A DNA stretch of 64,000 bases, from assembly GCA_900768755.1 (NCBI GenBank), contig CAAGDV010000024.1, forward strand, positions 47,407 through 111,406, in the 5' to 3' direction. This document shows, in pieces, positions 50,019 to 59,398 of this stretch. Position 1 is the first letter of the stretch. Every line of letters begins with the position of its first letter. A model generated the notes under the pieces. The model was given only the letters and a program-made list of their open reading frames with translations, searched no databases and was not told where the DNA came from. The position numbers were made by a program, and so were the translations under genes. The stretch comes from Lachnospiraceae bacterium (lineage in GTDB: Bacteria; Bacillota; Clostridia; Lachnospirales; Lachnospiraceae).

Positions 50019-52022
50019 ATGTCAAAAAATCTATTCATAGCCGAGAAACCGAGCGTCGCCCAGGAATTCATGAAGGCACTCGGCAAGGAGGCAAGACGAA
50101 AGGACGGGTACGCCGAGACGGACGACTGCATCTTTACCTGGTGCGTGGGTCATCTGGTATCGATGAGCTATCCCGAAGTGTATGATGCTTCACTCAAATA
50201 CTGGAGCATGGACACGATTCCTTTTATCCCGACGGATTGGAAGTACGAGGTTATTCCTGCCGTTTCCAAACAGTATAACATAGTTGCGGGGCTGCTTAAT
50301 CGCGACGATGTCGATACGATATATGTGTGTACCGACTCGGGGCGCGAGGGAGAGTATATTTACCGTCTGGTTGAGCAGATGGCAGGAGTTACGGGCAAAA
50401 ACAGAAAGCGCGTGTGGATTGACTCCCAGACAGAGGAGGAGATAAAAAGAGGCGTAGCTGAGGCAAAGGATTTGTCGGAGTACGACAGTCTGGCAGACTC
50501 GGCTTATCTTCGTGCCAAAGAAGATTATCTTATGGGAATTAATTTTTCCAGGGTTTTGAGCTTAAAATACGGGAATGCCATATCCTCGTACAGGAAGGAA
50601 CGCCGTGCCAAACCGATTGCCGTAGGTCGCGTCATGACCTGCGTACTCGGAATGATTGTAAGGCGCGAGCGCGAGATAAGGGATTTTGTAAAGACGCCTT
50701 TCTACCGGATTGTGGCGGGCGTTGCGATGCCGGATGGACAGAATAATTTTGAGGCAGAGTGGAAGGCGGTGGAGGGCACAAGATATTTTGAGTCACCGCT
50801 TTTGTACAAGGAGAACGGATTTAAGAAAAAAGAGGATGCCGAAGCTCTGGTTGCCACACTCATGGCGGCACAGCCCGTAAAGATGACTGTGGATTCGGTG
50901 GAGCGAAAGAACGAGACCAAGCAGCCGCCTCTTTTGTACAATCTGGCGGAGCTTCAGAATGACTGTTCCAAGATGTTTAAAATCAATCCGGACCAGACGC
51001 TTTCCTACACGCAGGAACTGTACGAGAAAAAGCTTGTCACTTATCCGAGAACGGATGCAAGGGTGCTCTCTACGGCGGTTGCAAAGGTTATTGACAAAAA
51101 CATCCGCAATCTCACATCGCTTTCGGGATACGGTGAGTTTGCAAAGGACATACTTGAGAAGGGTTCCTACAAAAATCTTTCGAAGACCAGATATGTCAAC
51201 GACAAACAGATAACCGACCATTATGCAATAATTCCCACGGGACAGGGGCTTTCAAATCTCGCCGCGCTCTCGCAGACCGCAAAGAGCGTGTATTACGCGA
51301 TTGTGAGGAGATTTCTTGCGATTTTTATGCCGCCCGCGGTGTACCGCAAGGTGTCAATGACCCTTGACTGCTCAGGCGAAAAGTTTTTTGCCGGATTTAA
51401 GGTCCTGGCGGAACCGGGATACCTTAAGCTTTACGATTTCGGCAAAAACCGGCAGTCGGACAATGCAGGTGAAGAGGAAAATACAGGGCTTGACGAGAAT
51501 TTCCTTTCGGAGCTTAAGAAACTTAAGAAAGGTGAACTGCTGGATGTGACGCAGATGTCCATAAAGGAGGGGGAGACGACCCCGCCAAAGCGTTACAACT
51601 CAGGTTCACTGATTCTTGCGATGGAAAATGCGGGACAGCTCATCGAAGATGAGGAACTGCGCGCGCAGATAAAAGGAAGCGGAATCGGAACCAGCGCCAC
51701 GCGCGCGGAGATTCTGAAAAAATTAGTTGACAAAGAATATATTTTGCTCAACAATAAAACACAGATAATTACTCCGTCACTCTTCGGCGAGATGATTTAT
51801 GATGTCGTGAACTGCTCGATAACGAGGCTTCTGGACCCGCAGCTTACGGCGAGCTGGGAGAAAGGCTTATCAGGCGTGGCGGCGGGTAATATCACCACGG
51901 AGGAATATCTTACAAAACTTGAGAATTTTATTGTTAAGAACACCAACATGGTTAAGGGATTGAATAACCAATACAGTCTTAGGGCACTTTTTGATAAAAG
52001 TGCACAATATTACCGTAAATAA
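50019..52022 (+). CDS. topB: DNA topoisomerase III
   Basis: Type IA topoisomerase that decatenates DNA by passing a strand through a single-strand break. ATG 50019 gives SKNLFIAEKPSVAQEFMKALG; the earlier GTG 50007 has no better signal. The Toprim acidic site is in VCTDSGREGEYIYRLV, and the active-site Tyr lies in KKLVTYPRTDARVL. GIGTSATRAEIL is a conserved helix. The 667 residues end without the C-terminal zinc fingers found in topoisomerase I. In many clostridia topB copies sit on mobile elements, but the core-gene setting here suggests a chromosomal one. Confidence 0.94.
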   Translation: MSKNLFIAEKPSVAQEFMKALGKEARRKDGYAETDDCIFTWCVGHLVSMSYPEVYDASLKYWSMDTIPFIPTDWKYEVIPAVSKQYNIVAGLLNRDDVDTIYVCTDSGREGEYIYRLVEQMAGVTGKNRKRVWIDSQTEEEIKRGVAEAKDLSEYDSLADSAYLRAKEDYLMGINFSRVLSLKYGNAISSYRKERRAKPIAVGRVMTCVLGMIVRREREIRDFVKTPFYRIVAGVAMPDGQNNFEAEWKAVEGTRYFESPLLYKENGFKKKEDAEALVATLMAAQPVKMTVDSVERKNETKQPPLLYNLAELQNDCSKMFKINPDQTLSYTQELYEKKLVTYPRTDARVLSTAVAKVIDKNIRNLTSLSGYGEFAKDILEKGSYKNLSKTRYVNDKQITDHYAIIPTGQGLSNLAALSQTAKSVYYAIVRRFLAIFMPPAVYRKVSMTLDCSGEKFFAGFKVLAEPGYLKLYDFGKNRQSDNAGEEENTGLDENFLSELKKLKKGELLDVTQMSIKEGETTPPKRYNSGSLILAMENAGQLIEDEELRAQIKGSGIGTSATRAEILKKLVDKEYILLNNKTQIITPSLFGEMIYDVVNCSITRLLDPQLTASWEKGLSGVAAGNITTEEYLTKLENFIVKNTNMVKGLNNQYSLRALFDKSAQYYRK

Positions 52023-52034
52023 GGAGAGACGATT

Positions 52035-53855
52035 ATGTGTGGAATAGTTGGATATGTCGGAGAAAGAGACTGCAGCGATGTTTTGATTGATGCACTCGGA
52101 AAGCTTGAATACAGGGGATATGATTCCGCAGGAATTGCGGTATTTGAAAACGGCAAAATCCGTGTGGAAAAATGCCAGGGAAAGCTTAAGAACCTTGTGG
52201 AGAAGATGTCTGAGGACGGAAAGCCCGTAGGCCACTGCGGAATCGGACATACAAGATGGGCCACCCACGGCGAGCCGTCAGATATCAATTCACACCCCCA
52301 CGGCAACAAAAGGGTGTCCGTTGTTCACAACGGAATTATCGAGAATTATGCAAAGATTAAGGAGTTTCTCATCAGTCAGGGCTACAGCTTTGTAAGCCAG
52401 ACCGACACGGAGACCGTTGCAAAGCTACTGGATTACTATTACGACGGCGACCCGATGGAGACAATCATAAAGGTTGTCGGGGAGATTGAGGGCTCGTATG
52501 CGTTAGGCATCGTGTTCCGTGATTTTCCGGACAGGATATTTGCGGTGAGAAAAGACAGCCCGCTTATTGTCGGTGTGGGAGAGGATGAGAATTTTATCGC
52601 ATCCGATGTGCCGGCAATTCTCAATTATACAAGAAATTACTACCTTCTTGAGCAGGATGAGATTGCGGTAATCAAGCAGAATAAGGTCAAATTCTACGAC
52701 CTTCACAAGGAGCCTTTGACAAAGACCGTTCAGACAGCGGACTGGGATGCGGACGCTGCCCAGAAGGGCGGTTACGAGCATTTTATGCTCAAAGAGATTC
52801 ATGAACAGCCCACTGCAATCAAGACTACAATCACTCCGAGAATTACGGACGGTATGCCTGATTTTTCGGAGTGCGGACTCACGGACGAAAAGCTTGCCGG
52901 CTATAAGCACATATATGTTGTTGCATGCGGAACCGCAATGCATGCCGGCGTGGTGGGAAAATATGTTATCGAGAAGCTTGCCAGAACGCAGGTTGTTGTC
53001 GATATGGCGTCGGAATTTAGGTACAGAGACCCGCTCGTAGGTGAGGGAGACCTTGTAATCCTTATCTCGCAGTCGGGCGAGACAGCGGACACAAAGGAGG
53101 CACTGAATATATCAAAGAGGCTCGGCGCCGATACCCTTGCGCTTGTAAACGTAAAGGGCTCGTCAATCGCCAGAGAGGCTGACATGGTTATGTACACCCA
53201 TGCAGGCCCGGAGATATCGGTTGCATCCACAAAGGCTTTTACCGTACAGATTTCCATGATGTATCTTTTGGCATTTAAGCTCGCTTATGCAAAGAAAATC
53301 ATTACAAAAGAGGAATGCATGGCATATGTTTCAAAGCTTTCGGACATTCCTTCCGTAATAGAGAAATGCCTTGAGGACAAGAAAGATTCACAGTTTGCGG
53401 CGTCCAAAATCATGAATGCCGACAGTCTTTTGTATATAGGACGAGGACTCGATTACGCACTCAGTATGGAGGGTTCTCTGAAACTCAAGGAGATTTCGTA
53501 TATCCACTCCGAGGCGTACGCAGCCGGCGAGTTAAAACATGGCCCGATTGCACTGATATCTGACCAGACTCCGGTTATTGCGGTAGCAACACAGACGGAG
53601 CTTCTTGAAAAAACCATCAGCAATATCAAGGAGGTTAAGGCAAGGGGCGCCAGGGTTGTGCTTGTATGCCCCGAGAATGTTACTGTCGGAGAGGATGTTG
53701 CAGAGTATATAATACGGGTTCCGAATACCGATGAACTGCTTCTGCCGATTGTTGCTTCAGTGCCTCTGCAGCTTATTGCATACTATACCGCAATTCTTAA
53801 GGGTAACGATGTTGACCAGCCGAGAAACCTCGCAAAATCGGTCACGGTCGAGTAG
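52035..53855 (+). CDS. glmS: glutamine-fructose-6-phosphate aminotransferase
   Basis: Makes glucosamine-6-phosphate, the entry to peptidoglycan and amino-sugar synthesis. The glutaminase domain starts with the nucleophile Cys2 (MCGIVGYVGERD); GHTRWATHGEPSD follows. Two SIS domains (about 285-420 and 455-600) carry the isomerase site, with SQSGETADT and the C-terminal KSVTVE. Length 606 residues. Only 12 bases separate it from topB, so there is no glmS ribozyme upstream. AAGGAGAG is the ribosome site. Confidence 0.97.
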   Translation: MCGIVGYVGERDCSDVLIDALGKLEYRGYDSAGIAVFENGKIRVEKCQGKLKNLVEKMSEDGKPVGHCGIGHTRWATHGEPSDINSHPHGNKRVSVVHNGIIENYAKIKEFLISQGYSFVSQTDTETVAKLLDYYYDGDPMETIIKVVGEIEGSYALGIVFRDFPDRIFAVRKDSPLIVGVGEDENFIASDVPAILNYTRNYYLLEQDEIAVIKQNKVKFYDLHKEPLTKTVQTADWDADAAQKGGYEHFMLKEIHEQPTAIKTTITPRITDGMPDFSECGLTDEKLAGYKHIYVVACGTAMHAGVVGKYVIEKLARTQVVVDMASEFRYRDPLVGEGDLVILISQSGETADTKEALNISKRLGADTLALVNVKGSSIAREADMVMYTHAGPEISVASTKAFTVQISMMYLLAFKLAYAKKIITKEECMAYVSKLSDIPSVIEKCLEDKKDSQFAASKIMNADSLLYIGRGLDYALSMEGSLKLKEISYIHSEAYAAGELKHGPIALISDQTPVIAVATQTELLEKTISNIKEVKARGARVVLVCPENVTVGEDVAEYIIRVPNTDELLLPIVASVPLQLIAYYTAILKGNDVDQPRNLAKSVTVE

Positions 53856-53864
53856 GAGGATAAT

Positions 53865-54530
53865 ATGGCAGCGATTACGATATCGGATTTATTTGATTTG
53901 AATGAGACCATTGCCGCGGGGATTTTTGATTCACTGACATATCCTTGGGAGGCGCTTGGGCTGATAAAAGACTTTATTCCAAAGCTCGGAGCTACATTGA
54001 ATCCCGACGAATACGACCATCCTGCGGAGGATGTCTGGATTGCAAAGGATGCAACTGTTGCGCCGTCGGCGTACATTAACGGCCCGTGCATTATCGGCAA
54101 AGGCGCCGAGGTGCGCCACTGTGCGTTTATACGCGGCAGCGCCATAGTAGGTGAAAATGCCGTGGTGGGCAACTCAACGGAGCTTAAGAATGTCATCCTT
54201 TTTAACAGGGTGCAGGTTCCGCATTACAACTATGTCGGAGACTCGATTCTCGGATACCGTTCGCATATGGGCGCAGGCTCAATAACCTCCAATGTCAAGT
54301 CGGACAAGACACTTGTCAGTATAAAGTGTGACGATGAGGTTATAGAGACGGGGCTCAAAAAGATGGGCGCCATCTTAGGAGACAATGTTGAGGTGGGCTG
54401 CGGAAGCGTGCTCAATCCCGGCACGATAATCGGCCGCAACACCAATATTTATCCGCTTTCCAGCGTCCGCGGGGCAGTTTCGGCTGACAGCATATACAAG
54501 ACGCGTTCGGAGATTGCCGCCAAAATATAA
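53865..54530 (+). CDS. left-handed beta-helix acetyltransferase, GlmU C-terminal-like
   Basis: Hexapeptide-repeat enzyme of 221 residues that resembles only the acetyltransferase half of GlmU. The catalytic His aligns in VPHYNYVGDSILG and the CoA region in MGAGSITSN. There is no uridylyltransferase domain. Placed nine bases after glmS, it probably acetylates glucosamine-1-phosphate or a related sugar phosphate in the same route; a separate GlmU may exist elsewhere. AGGAGG precedes ATG 53865. The substrate is an inference from the neighbour. Confidence 0.8.
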   Translation: MAAITISDLFDLNETIAAGIFDSLTYPWEALGLIKDFIPKLGATLNPDEYDHPAEDVWIAKDATVAPSAYINGPCIIGKGAEVRHCAFIRGSAIVGENAVVGNSTELKNVILFNRVQVPHYNYVGDSILGYRSHMGAGSITSNVKSDKTLVSIKCDDEVIETGLKKMGAILGDNVEVGCGSVLNPGTIIGRNTNIYPLSSVRGAVSADSIYKTRSEIAAKI

Positions 54531-54589
54531 TAATCATAAAGAACACAGTCACGGAATACACTGTTGTAAAGATAATCGGATTGTGTAAT

Positions 54590-54946
54590 ATGGGCAAAAA
54601 AATTGTTTTGGCATTTAAGGTCCTGATTCTGTCATATGTCATTACGGCAGTTCTTTTGTTTCTGTCCGCTTTTCTCATGTACAAAATCGGCATCGGGGAG
54701 AGCACGATGAGAGTTTTTGTAATGGTAATATACGGAATCGCTACGTTTACTGCCGGACTTACATATGTCAAGGTCAAAAAGAACAGAAAACTTCTTAACG
54801 GAGCATTCATGGGAATAATGTATTTTGTTATTCTGACCATTGTGTCCCTGGCGGTTAATCATGCGTTATACGGGGACATGAAAAAGGCTGCAATATCACT
54901 ATGCGTGTGCGTTGTAGGCGGTATAATGGGCGGAATGATGGGATGA
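54590..54946 (+). CDS. small four-helix membrane protein, TIGR04086-like
   Basis: 118 residues, nearly all hydrophobic, with about four membrane helices and short charged loops (KVKKNRK). It resembles the TIGR04086 family, common in Clostridia and often near yajC, as here with yajC 3 kb downstream. No function is known for the family. ATG 54590 is preferred to TTG 54581 in the same frame; no strong ribosome site is visible for either. Confidence 0.65.
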   Translation: MGKKIVLAFKVLILSYVITAVLLFLSAFLMYKIGIGESTMRVFVMVIYGIATFTAGLTYVKVKKNRKLLNGAFMGIMYFVILTIVSLAVNHALYGDMKKAAISLCVCVVGGIMGGMMG

Positions 54947-54954
54947 TTTTTTAC

Positions 54955-54983
54955 TTGACCTTGGGTAATATAAAAGCTATACT
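54955..54983 (+). promoter_or_regulatory. promoter of the zinc-ribbon gene
   Basis: TTGACC (54955-54960), a 17-bp spacer and TATACT (54978-54983), about 35 bases before ATG 55017. Confidence 0.6.
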
Positions 54984-55016
54984 ATTTTTATAAATAAGCA
55001 ACGGAGGATATGTGCA

Positions 55017-55739
55017 ATGAAGAATTATCCAAACAGAGAGATTGATGATCTTAACAGAAATATTCAGGCATGTCAGGGTCGGATTGAGCAGATATATGCG
55101 GCAATCGGAAGAGCGTATTATGCTGCCAATTCAGAGAATCCGGCACCTGAGTATGCACAGATGTTTAAGGACATGAAAGATACAGAGAACCAGATTGAAC
55201 AGTGGCAGACCAGAATAAAATTCTTAAACGGAGTTGTTGTGTGCACTAACTGTAAGTCAGACAATTCTGTCAATTCGTCATTTTGTGCAGTGTGCGGAAC
55301 AAGACTTCCTCATACATATAACTCCGACGGGGCTAACAGATGTCCTAAATGCGGCAATGTGATTAACCCGGGACAGATTTTCTGCGGAAGCTGCGGGGCA
55401 AAGGTGGAGAGCGCACAGCCCGCACCACAGCCACAGCCCGCACCACAGCCACAGCCCGCACCACAGCCGCAGCCTGTTGCCACACAGCCTGTGACACCCG
55501 CTCAGCAACAGCCTTCATATGCTGCACCGACCGCACCGGTTATGCCGCAGTCTGTTGTCGAAGCACCTGTTGAGAATGTGACACCGAATCCTTGCGAGCT
55601 TGTGGAGCCGCCTGTTTCTCTTGAACCGGTACCTGAAGAACCGATTACACCGGAAGTCCGGCACTGCCCGAACTGCAACGCGGTAATCGTAGAGGATGAC
55701 GCAGTATTTTGTGCAGAATGCGGAACAAGATTAGCATAG
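55017..55739 (+). CDS. triple zinc-ribbon protein with Pro-Gln linker
   Basis: Cytoplasmic, unknown function. A helical N-terminus (about 5-72, coiled-coil-like) leads to two zinc ribbons in a row (C76, C79, C90, C93 and C109, C112, C123, C126), a low-complexity Pro/Gln/Ala linker (about 134-185), and a third ribbon at the C-terminus (C217, C220, C232, C235). Paired ribbons on a flexible linker suggest a scaffold binding nucleic acid or protein. It has its own promoter and terminator, so it is a single-gene unit. GGAGG precedes ATG 55017. Confidence 0.8.
   Translation: MKNYPNREIDDLNRNIQACQGRIEQIYAAIGRAYYAANSENPAPEYAQMFKDMKDTENQIEQWQTRIKFLNGVVVCTNCKSDNSVNSSFCAVCGTRLPHTYNSDGANRCPKCGNVINPGQIFCGSCGAKVESAQPAPQPQPAPQPQPAPQPQPVATQPVTPAQQQPSYAAPTAPVMPQSVVEAPVENVTPNPCELVEPPVSLEPVPEEPITPEVRHCPNCNAVIVEDDAVFCAECGTRLA
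55416..55469 (+). repeat. three 18-bp in-frame tandem repeats
   Basis: The unit CAGCCCGCACCACAGCCA occurs three times, the last with one change. It codes for the Pro-Ala-Pro-Gln-Pro-Gln units of the zinc-ribbon protein linker. The number of units may vary between strains. Confidence 0.9.
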
Positions 55740-55744
55740 AGTTG

Positions 55745-55771
55745 AAAACAACGGTTTCGACCGTTGTTTTT
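55745..55771 (+). terminator. terminator after the zinc-ribbon gene
   Basis: AAACAACGGT and ACCGTTGTTT pair around a stable TTCG tetraloop, followed by a short T-run. It lies between this gene and aroC. Confidence 0.85.
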
Positions 55772-55793
55772 CAATGTATCAGGAGATAATATT

Positions 55794-56894
55794 ATGGCCG
55801 GATCAAGTTTTGGTACAATTTTCAGAGTTACAACATGGGGCGAGTCCCACGGCAGAGGACTGGGCGTGGTCATAGACGGATGCCCCGCGGGAATAGAGCT
55901 GTCAGCGGAGGACATTCAGGTCTATATGGACAGAAGAAAGCCCGGACAGAGCAGATATGTGACCCAGAGAAAAGAAAGTGATAAAGTTCAGATTATGTCC
56001 GGAGTTTTTGAGGGAAAGACAACGGGATGTCCTATTTCGATTATGGTTCTTAACGAGAATCAGAATTCCGCTGATTATTCTGAAATAGCAGGATATTACA
56101 GACCCGGACATGCAGACTATTGTTTTGATGCAAAATACGGATTCAGGGATTACCGCGGCGGCGGACGCTCGTCAGGCAGAGAGACTTTGTCGAGGGTTGC
56201 GGCAGGAGCGGTGGCGATTAAGCTTCTTAAAGAGCTCGGAATAAGCATCAATGCATATTCGCGCTGTATCGGCGGAATAGAGATTGACTATGAAAGGTTT
56301 GACCTCTCAGAGCGCGATAAGAATCCTTTTTCCATGCCGGATGCCATGGCGGCAGAACAGGTTGCCGTAAAGGCTGACGAGGCAATTCGTAAGCTTGATT
56401 CCCTCGGAGGAATAATTGAGTGCGTCATCGAGAATATGCCGGTCGGCATCGGAGAACCGGTATTTGACAAGCTTGATGCCTTGCTTGCAAAGGCAGTTGT
56501 GTCGATTGGGGCGGTAAAAGGCTTTGAAATCGGAGACGGTTTCGGAGTGGCGCAGGCGTACGGAAGCAGTAATAACGATGAGTTCTATATGGATGGCGGC
56601 AGGGTTATGAAGAGAACCAACCATTCGGGCGGAGTTCTGGGCGGAATGAGCGACGGCAGCAATGTGGTATTCCGAGCCGCAATAAAGCCCACACCGTCAA
56701 TTGCAGCACCGCAGAACACCGTATCAAAAGACGGAGAAGACATTAATATTTCAATAAAGGGAAGGCATGACCCCATGATTGTTCCGAGGGCGGTTGTTGT
56801 TGTCGAGAGCATGGCGGCCTGCACGGTAGCAGACCTTCTGCTTGCCAATATGTCTTCCGGAATAGATAACATCAAAAAGGTATATAATCGATGA
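55794..56894 (+). CDS. aroC: chorismate synthase
   Basis: Last step of the shikimate pathway, EPSP to chorismate, using reduced FMN. ATG 55794 follows AGGAGA; an earlier frame start would run through the terminator. The N-terminal SSFGTIFRVTTWGESHG is the family signature, with later RPGHADY and GRSSGRETLSRVAAGAVA motifs holding FMN and substrate. At 366 residues it is the bacterial monofunctional form. Its stop overlaps the tgt start (ATGA). Confidence 0.96.
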   Translation: MAGSSFGTIFRVTTWGESHGRGLGVVIDGCPAGIELSAEDIQVYMDRRKPGQSRYVTQRKESDKVQIMSGVFEGKTTGCPISIMVLNENQNSADYSEIAGYYRPGHADYCFDAKYGFRDYRGGGRSSGRETLSRVAAGAVAIKLLKELGISINAYSRCIGGIEIDYERFDLSERDKNPFSMPDAMAAEQVAVKADEAIRKLDSLGGIIECVIENMPVGIGEPVFDKLDALLAKAVVSIGAVKGFEIGDGFGVAQAYGSSNNDEFYMDGGRVMKRTNHSGGVLGGMSDGSNVVFRAAIKPTPSIAAPQNTVSKDGEDINISIKGRHDPMIVPRAVVVVESMAACTVADLLLANMSSGIDNIKKVYNR

Positions 56895-58039
56895 AGGACG
56901 CAGAATACAGAATCATTAACACGGATAAAAGGGCAAAACGCGCAGAGCTAAAGACCGTTCACGGAACAATTCAGACTCCTGTTTTTATGAACGTCGGAAC
57001 TGTTGCGGCAATCAAGGGCGGTGTGTCTGCGGCAGATTTAAAGGGAATAGGAACGCAGGTTGAGCTTTCCAACACATACCATCTTCATGTGAGGACGGGT
57101 GATAAGACGATAAAAGAACTTGGCGGACTTCATCGTTTTATGAATTGGGACAGGCCTATTCTGACGGATTCCGGAGGATTTCAGGTTTTTTCCCTTGCGG
57201 GACTTCGGAAAATCAGAGAAGAGGGCGTCACCTTCAATTCGCATATTGACGGACATAAGATTTTCATGGGACCGGAGGAAAGCATGCAGATACAGTCCAA
57301 TCTGGGCTCAACAATCGCGATGGCTTTTGACGAATGCATAGAAAACCCGGCTCCCAGAAATTATGTTGAAAAATCTGTTGACAGAACCACAAGGTGGCTT
57401 GTAAGATGTAAGAATGAGATGGAGAGACTTAATTCTCTTCCGGATACAATTAACAGACATCAGCTCCTGTTTGGAATTAATCAGGGCGGAACCTATGACG
57501 ATATCAGAATACGGCATGCGAAGGAGATAGCAGAGCTTGACCTTGACGGATATGCGGTGGGAGGACTTGCAGTAGGAGAGTCCCACGAAGAGATGTACAG
57601 AATACTTGATTCGGTTGTTCCTTATCTTCCGGTTGACAAGCCTGTGTATCTTATGGGAGTGGGAACCCCGGAGAATATCATTGAAGGCGTATACCGCGGA
57701 GTTGATTTTTTTGATTGTGTGTATCCTACCCGCAACGGAAGACATGGACAGGTATTTACCCACCATGGCAAGCTTAATCTTAAGAATTCCCGATTTGAGA
57801 AGGACATGTCGCCGATTGAGGAAGGCTGCGGATGTCCTGCCTGCCGGGATTATTCGCGGGCATATATACGACATCTTCTCAAGGCGGAGGAGATGCTTGG
57901 AATGAGACTATGTGTTCTTCATAATCTCTATTTCTACAATAATCTGATGGATGAAATCAGAACTGCTATCGAAGAGAGCAGATATGATGATTTTAGAAAG
58001 ACAACATTGGAAAATCTTAAAGGAGGATCAGAAAGATGA
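56891..58039 (+). CDS. tgt: queuine/preQ1 tRNA-ribosyltransferase
   Basis: Swaps guanine-34 for preQ1 in NAY-codon tRNAs, the step before QueA. TIM barrel of 382 residues. The nucleophile and general-acid Asp residues are in LTDSGGFQVFSL and DCVYPTRNGRHG; the zinc site is CGCPACRDYSRAYIRHL near the C-terminus. ATG 56891 overlaps the aroC stop and yajC overlaps its own stop (both ATGA), so aroC, tgt and yajC are tightly coupled. Confidence 0.96.
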   Translation: MKDAEYRIINTDKRAKRAELKTVHGTIQTPVFMNVGTVAAIKGGVSAADLKGIGTQVELSNTYHLHVRTGDKTIKELGGLHRFMNWDRPILTDSGGFQVFSLAGLRKIREEGVTFNSHIDGHKIFMGPEESMQIQSNLGSTIAMAFDECIENPAPRNYVEKSVDRTTRWLVRCKNEMERLNSLPDTINRHQLLFGINQGGTYDDIRIRHAKEIAELDLDGYAVGGLAVGESHEEMYRILDSVVPYLPVDKPVYLMGVGTPENIIEGVYRGVDFFDCVYPTRNGRHGQVFTHHGKLNLKNSRFEKDMSPIEEGCGCPACRDYSRAYIRHLLKAEEMLGMRLCVLHNLYFYNNLMDEIRTAIEESRYDDFRKTTLENLKGGSER

Positions 58040-58332
58040 TTATTGCTGAAGCAGGAGCAACCAATATTTTGTTCATAGTCGGCTACATTGCTTTTTTTGC
58101 GATTCTTATGTATTTTATTGCAATCAGACCGCAGAAGAAGCAGCAGAAGAAGCAGCAGGAGCTTCTCAATTCAATGGAGAAGGGCGACAGCGTCCTCACC
58201 ACAAGCGGTTTTTACGGAGTGGTAATTGATATTACCGATGATACCGTTATTGTTGAATTCGGAAGCAATAAGAACTGCAGAATTCCTATGCAGAAGAGTG
58301 CGATTGTCGAAATCGAGAAGCCGGAAGCATAG
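58036..58332 (+). CDS. yajC: preprotein translocase accessory subunit YajC
   Basis: Small inner-membrane partner of SecDF. A single N-terminal helix (about 9-32, ILFIVGYIAFFAILMYFIAI) is followed by the family motif RPQKKQQKK and a basic beta domain. Length 98 residues. It overlaps the tgt stop by four bases. secD and secF are not in the window. A terminator follows. Confidence 0.94.
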   Translation: MIIAEAGATNILFIVGYIAFFAILMYFIAIRPQKKQQKKQQELLNSMEKGDSVLTTSGFYGVVIDITDDTVIVEFGSNKNCRIPMQKSAIVEIEKPEA

Positions 58333-58355
58333 AATATATCGGTAGTATGATTGAG

Positions 58356-58392
58356 AGAGTCTTTTCATGTCTATGTAAAAGACTCTTTTTTA
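58356..58392 (+). terminator. terminator after yajC
   Basis: AGAGTCTTTT and AAAAGACTCT pair around an 11-nt loop, followed by a T-run. Confidence 0.9.
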
Positions 58393-58414
58393 ATTTATAA
58401 GGAGTTCAGGTATT

Positions 58415-59326
58415 ATGGATATTTCTGTGAATAATACAGCACATTATCACCTTCCGGGTTTATTTGAGTTTTATGAACTGTATAAGGTGTTTCTTCCATT
58501 GTTTCGCAAACACCGGGAATACTTTTATGACTGGTGCGATATCGGCTCGATATACGGAGCACCGTCTGACTGTATCTGGGGAGGAGGACGTGTGGAACTT
58601 AGCGGATATGAGCCGGAGGAGGTTCTGGCACTTATGCAGGAATACAAAATATCAGCCCGACTGACATTCAGTAATTCACTGCTTAAGGAAGAACATCTTT
58701 CCGACAGAAAATGCAATGAGCTCTGCCGGCTTTTTAATGAGGGTGAAGAAGTGCAAAACGGTGTAATAATATATTCTGAGATATTGCTTGATTATCTTAA
58801 GAAAAAGTACCCGAAACTGTATTATGTGTCTTCGACGACCAAAGTTCTGACTGATTATGAGCAGTTTGTAAATGAAGTGAGAAGGGATGATTTTTTATAC
58901 GTCGTACCTGATTTTCGTCTGAATAAAGCATTTGATAAACTAAACACCCTGCCGGATGATATAAAACAGAAAGTGGAGTTTCTGTGTAATGAATGCTGTT
59001 ACGTGGGATGTGCGGACCGAAAAGCATGTTATGAAGCCGTCAGCCGAAAAAATCTTGGAGAGAGCTTTGCTGAACACCAATGCAATGCTCCGGATAAAGA
59101 AGAGGGATACCGATTTTCAAAAGCAATGAGAAGTCCGGAATTTATCGGCATAGATGATATTCAGAATACTTATCTGCCGATGGGATTTTCTAACTTTAAA
59201 ATAGAGGGGCGGGGACTAGGCAGTGCAATGATTCTTGAATTTCTGCTCTATTATATGACAAAGCCGGAGTATCAGCTGATTGTAAGGGAAAAAATATATC
59301 TGGACAATATGCTGGATTTGTTTTGA
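58415..59326 (+). CDS. U32-like TIM-barrel protein with cysteine cluster, function unknown
   Basis: 303 residues, soluble, no signal peptide. The fold resembles peptidase-U32/UbiU-type proteins: FKIEGR at 261-266 is close to the LKIEGR of that family, and a Cys cluster at C191, C194, C195, C199, C205 with a further C223 suggests an iron-sulfur site. Family members modify tRNA or rRNA or act in ubiquinone synthesis. The start motif and substrate residues could not be assigned. It sits alone between the yajC terminator and the leuB promoter, with AAGGAG before ATG 58415. Confidence 0.6.
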   Translation: MDISVNNTAHYHLPGLFEFYELYKVFLPLFRKHREYFYDWCDIGSIYGAPSDCIWGGGRVELSGYEPEEVLALMQEYKISARLTFSNSLLKEEHLSDRKCNELCRLFNEGEEVQNGVIIYSEILLDYLKKKYPKLYYVSSTTKVLTDYEQFVNEVRRDDFLYVVPDFRLNKAFDKLNTLPDDIKQKVEFLCNECCYVGCADRKACYEAVSRKNLGESFAEHQCNAPDKEEGYRFSKAMRSPEFIGIDDIQNTYLPMGFSNFKIEGRGLGSAMILEFLLYYMTKPEYQLIVREKIYLDNMLDLF

Positions 59327-59340
59327 TGTGATTAAACATC

Positions 59341-59369
59341 TTGTCAAAAGTTGATTTTTAGTATACTAT
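59341..59369 (+). promoter_or_regulatory. leuB promoter
   Basis: TTGTCA (59341-59346), a 17-bp spacer and TACTAT (59364-59369). No T-box or leader peptide is visible in the short region before leuB. Confidence 0.5.
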
Positions 59370-59398
59370 ATACGTAAGTTTTGAGGAGGTTTTTTCGT

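Noticed and set aside
52023..52034. glmS ribozyme before glmS
   Set aside because: Only 12 bases lie between topB and glmS.
59327..59398. T-box or leader peptide before leuB
   Set aside because: No GGTGG core, no run of Leu, Ile or Val codons and too little space.
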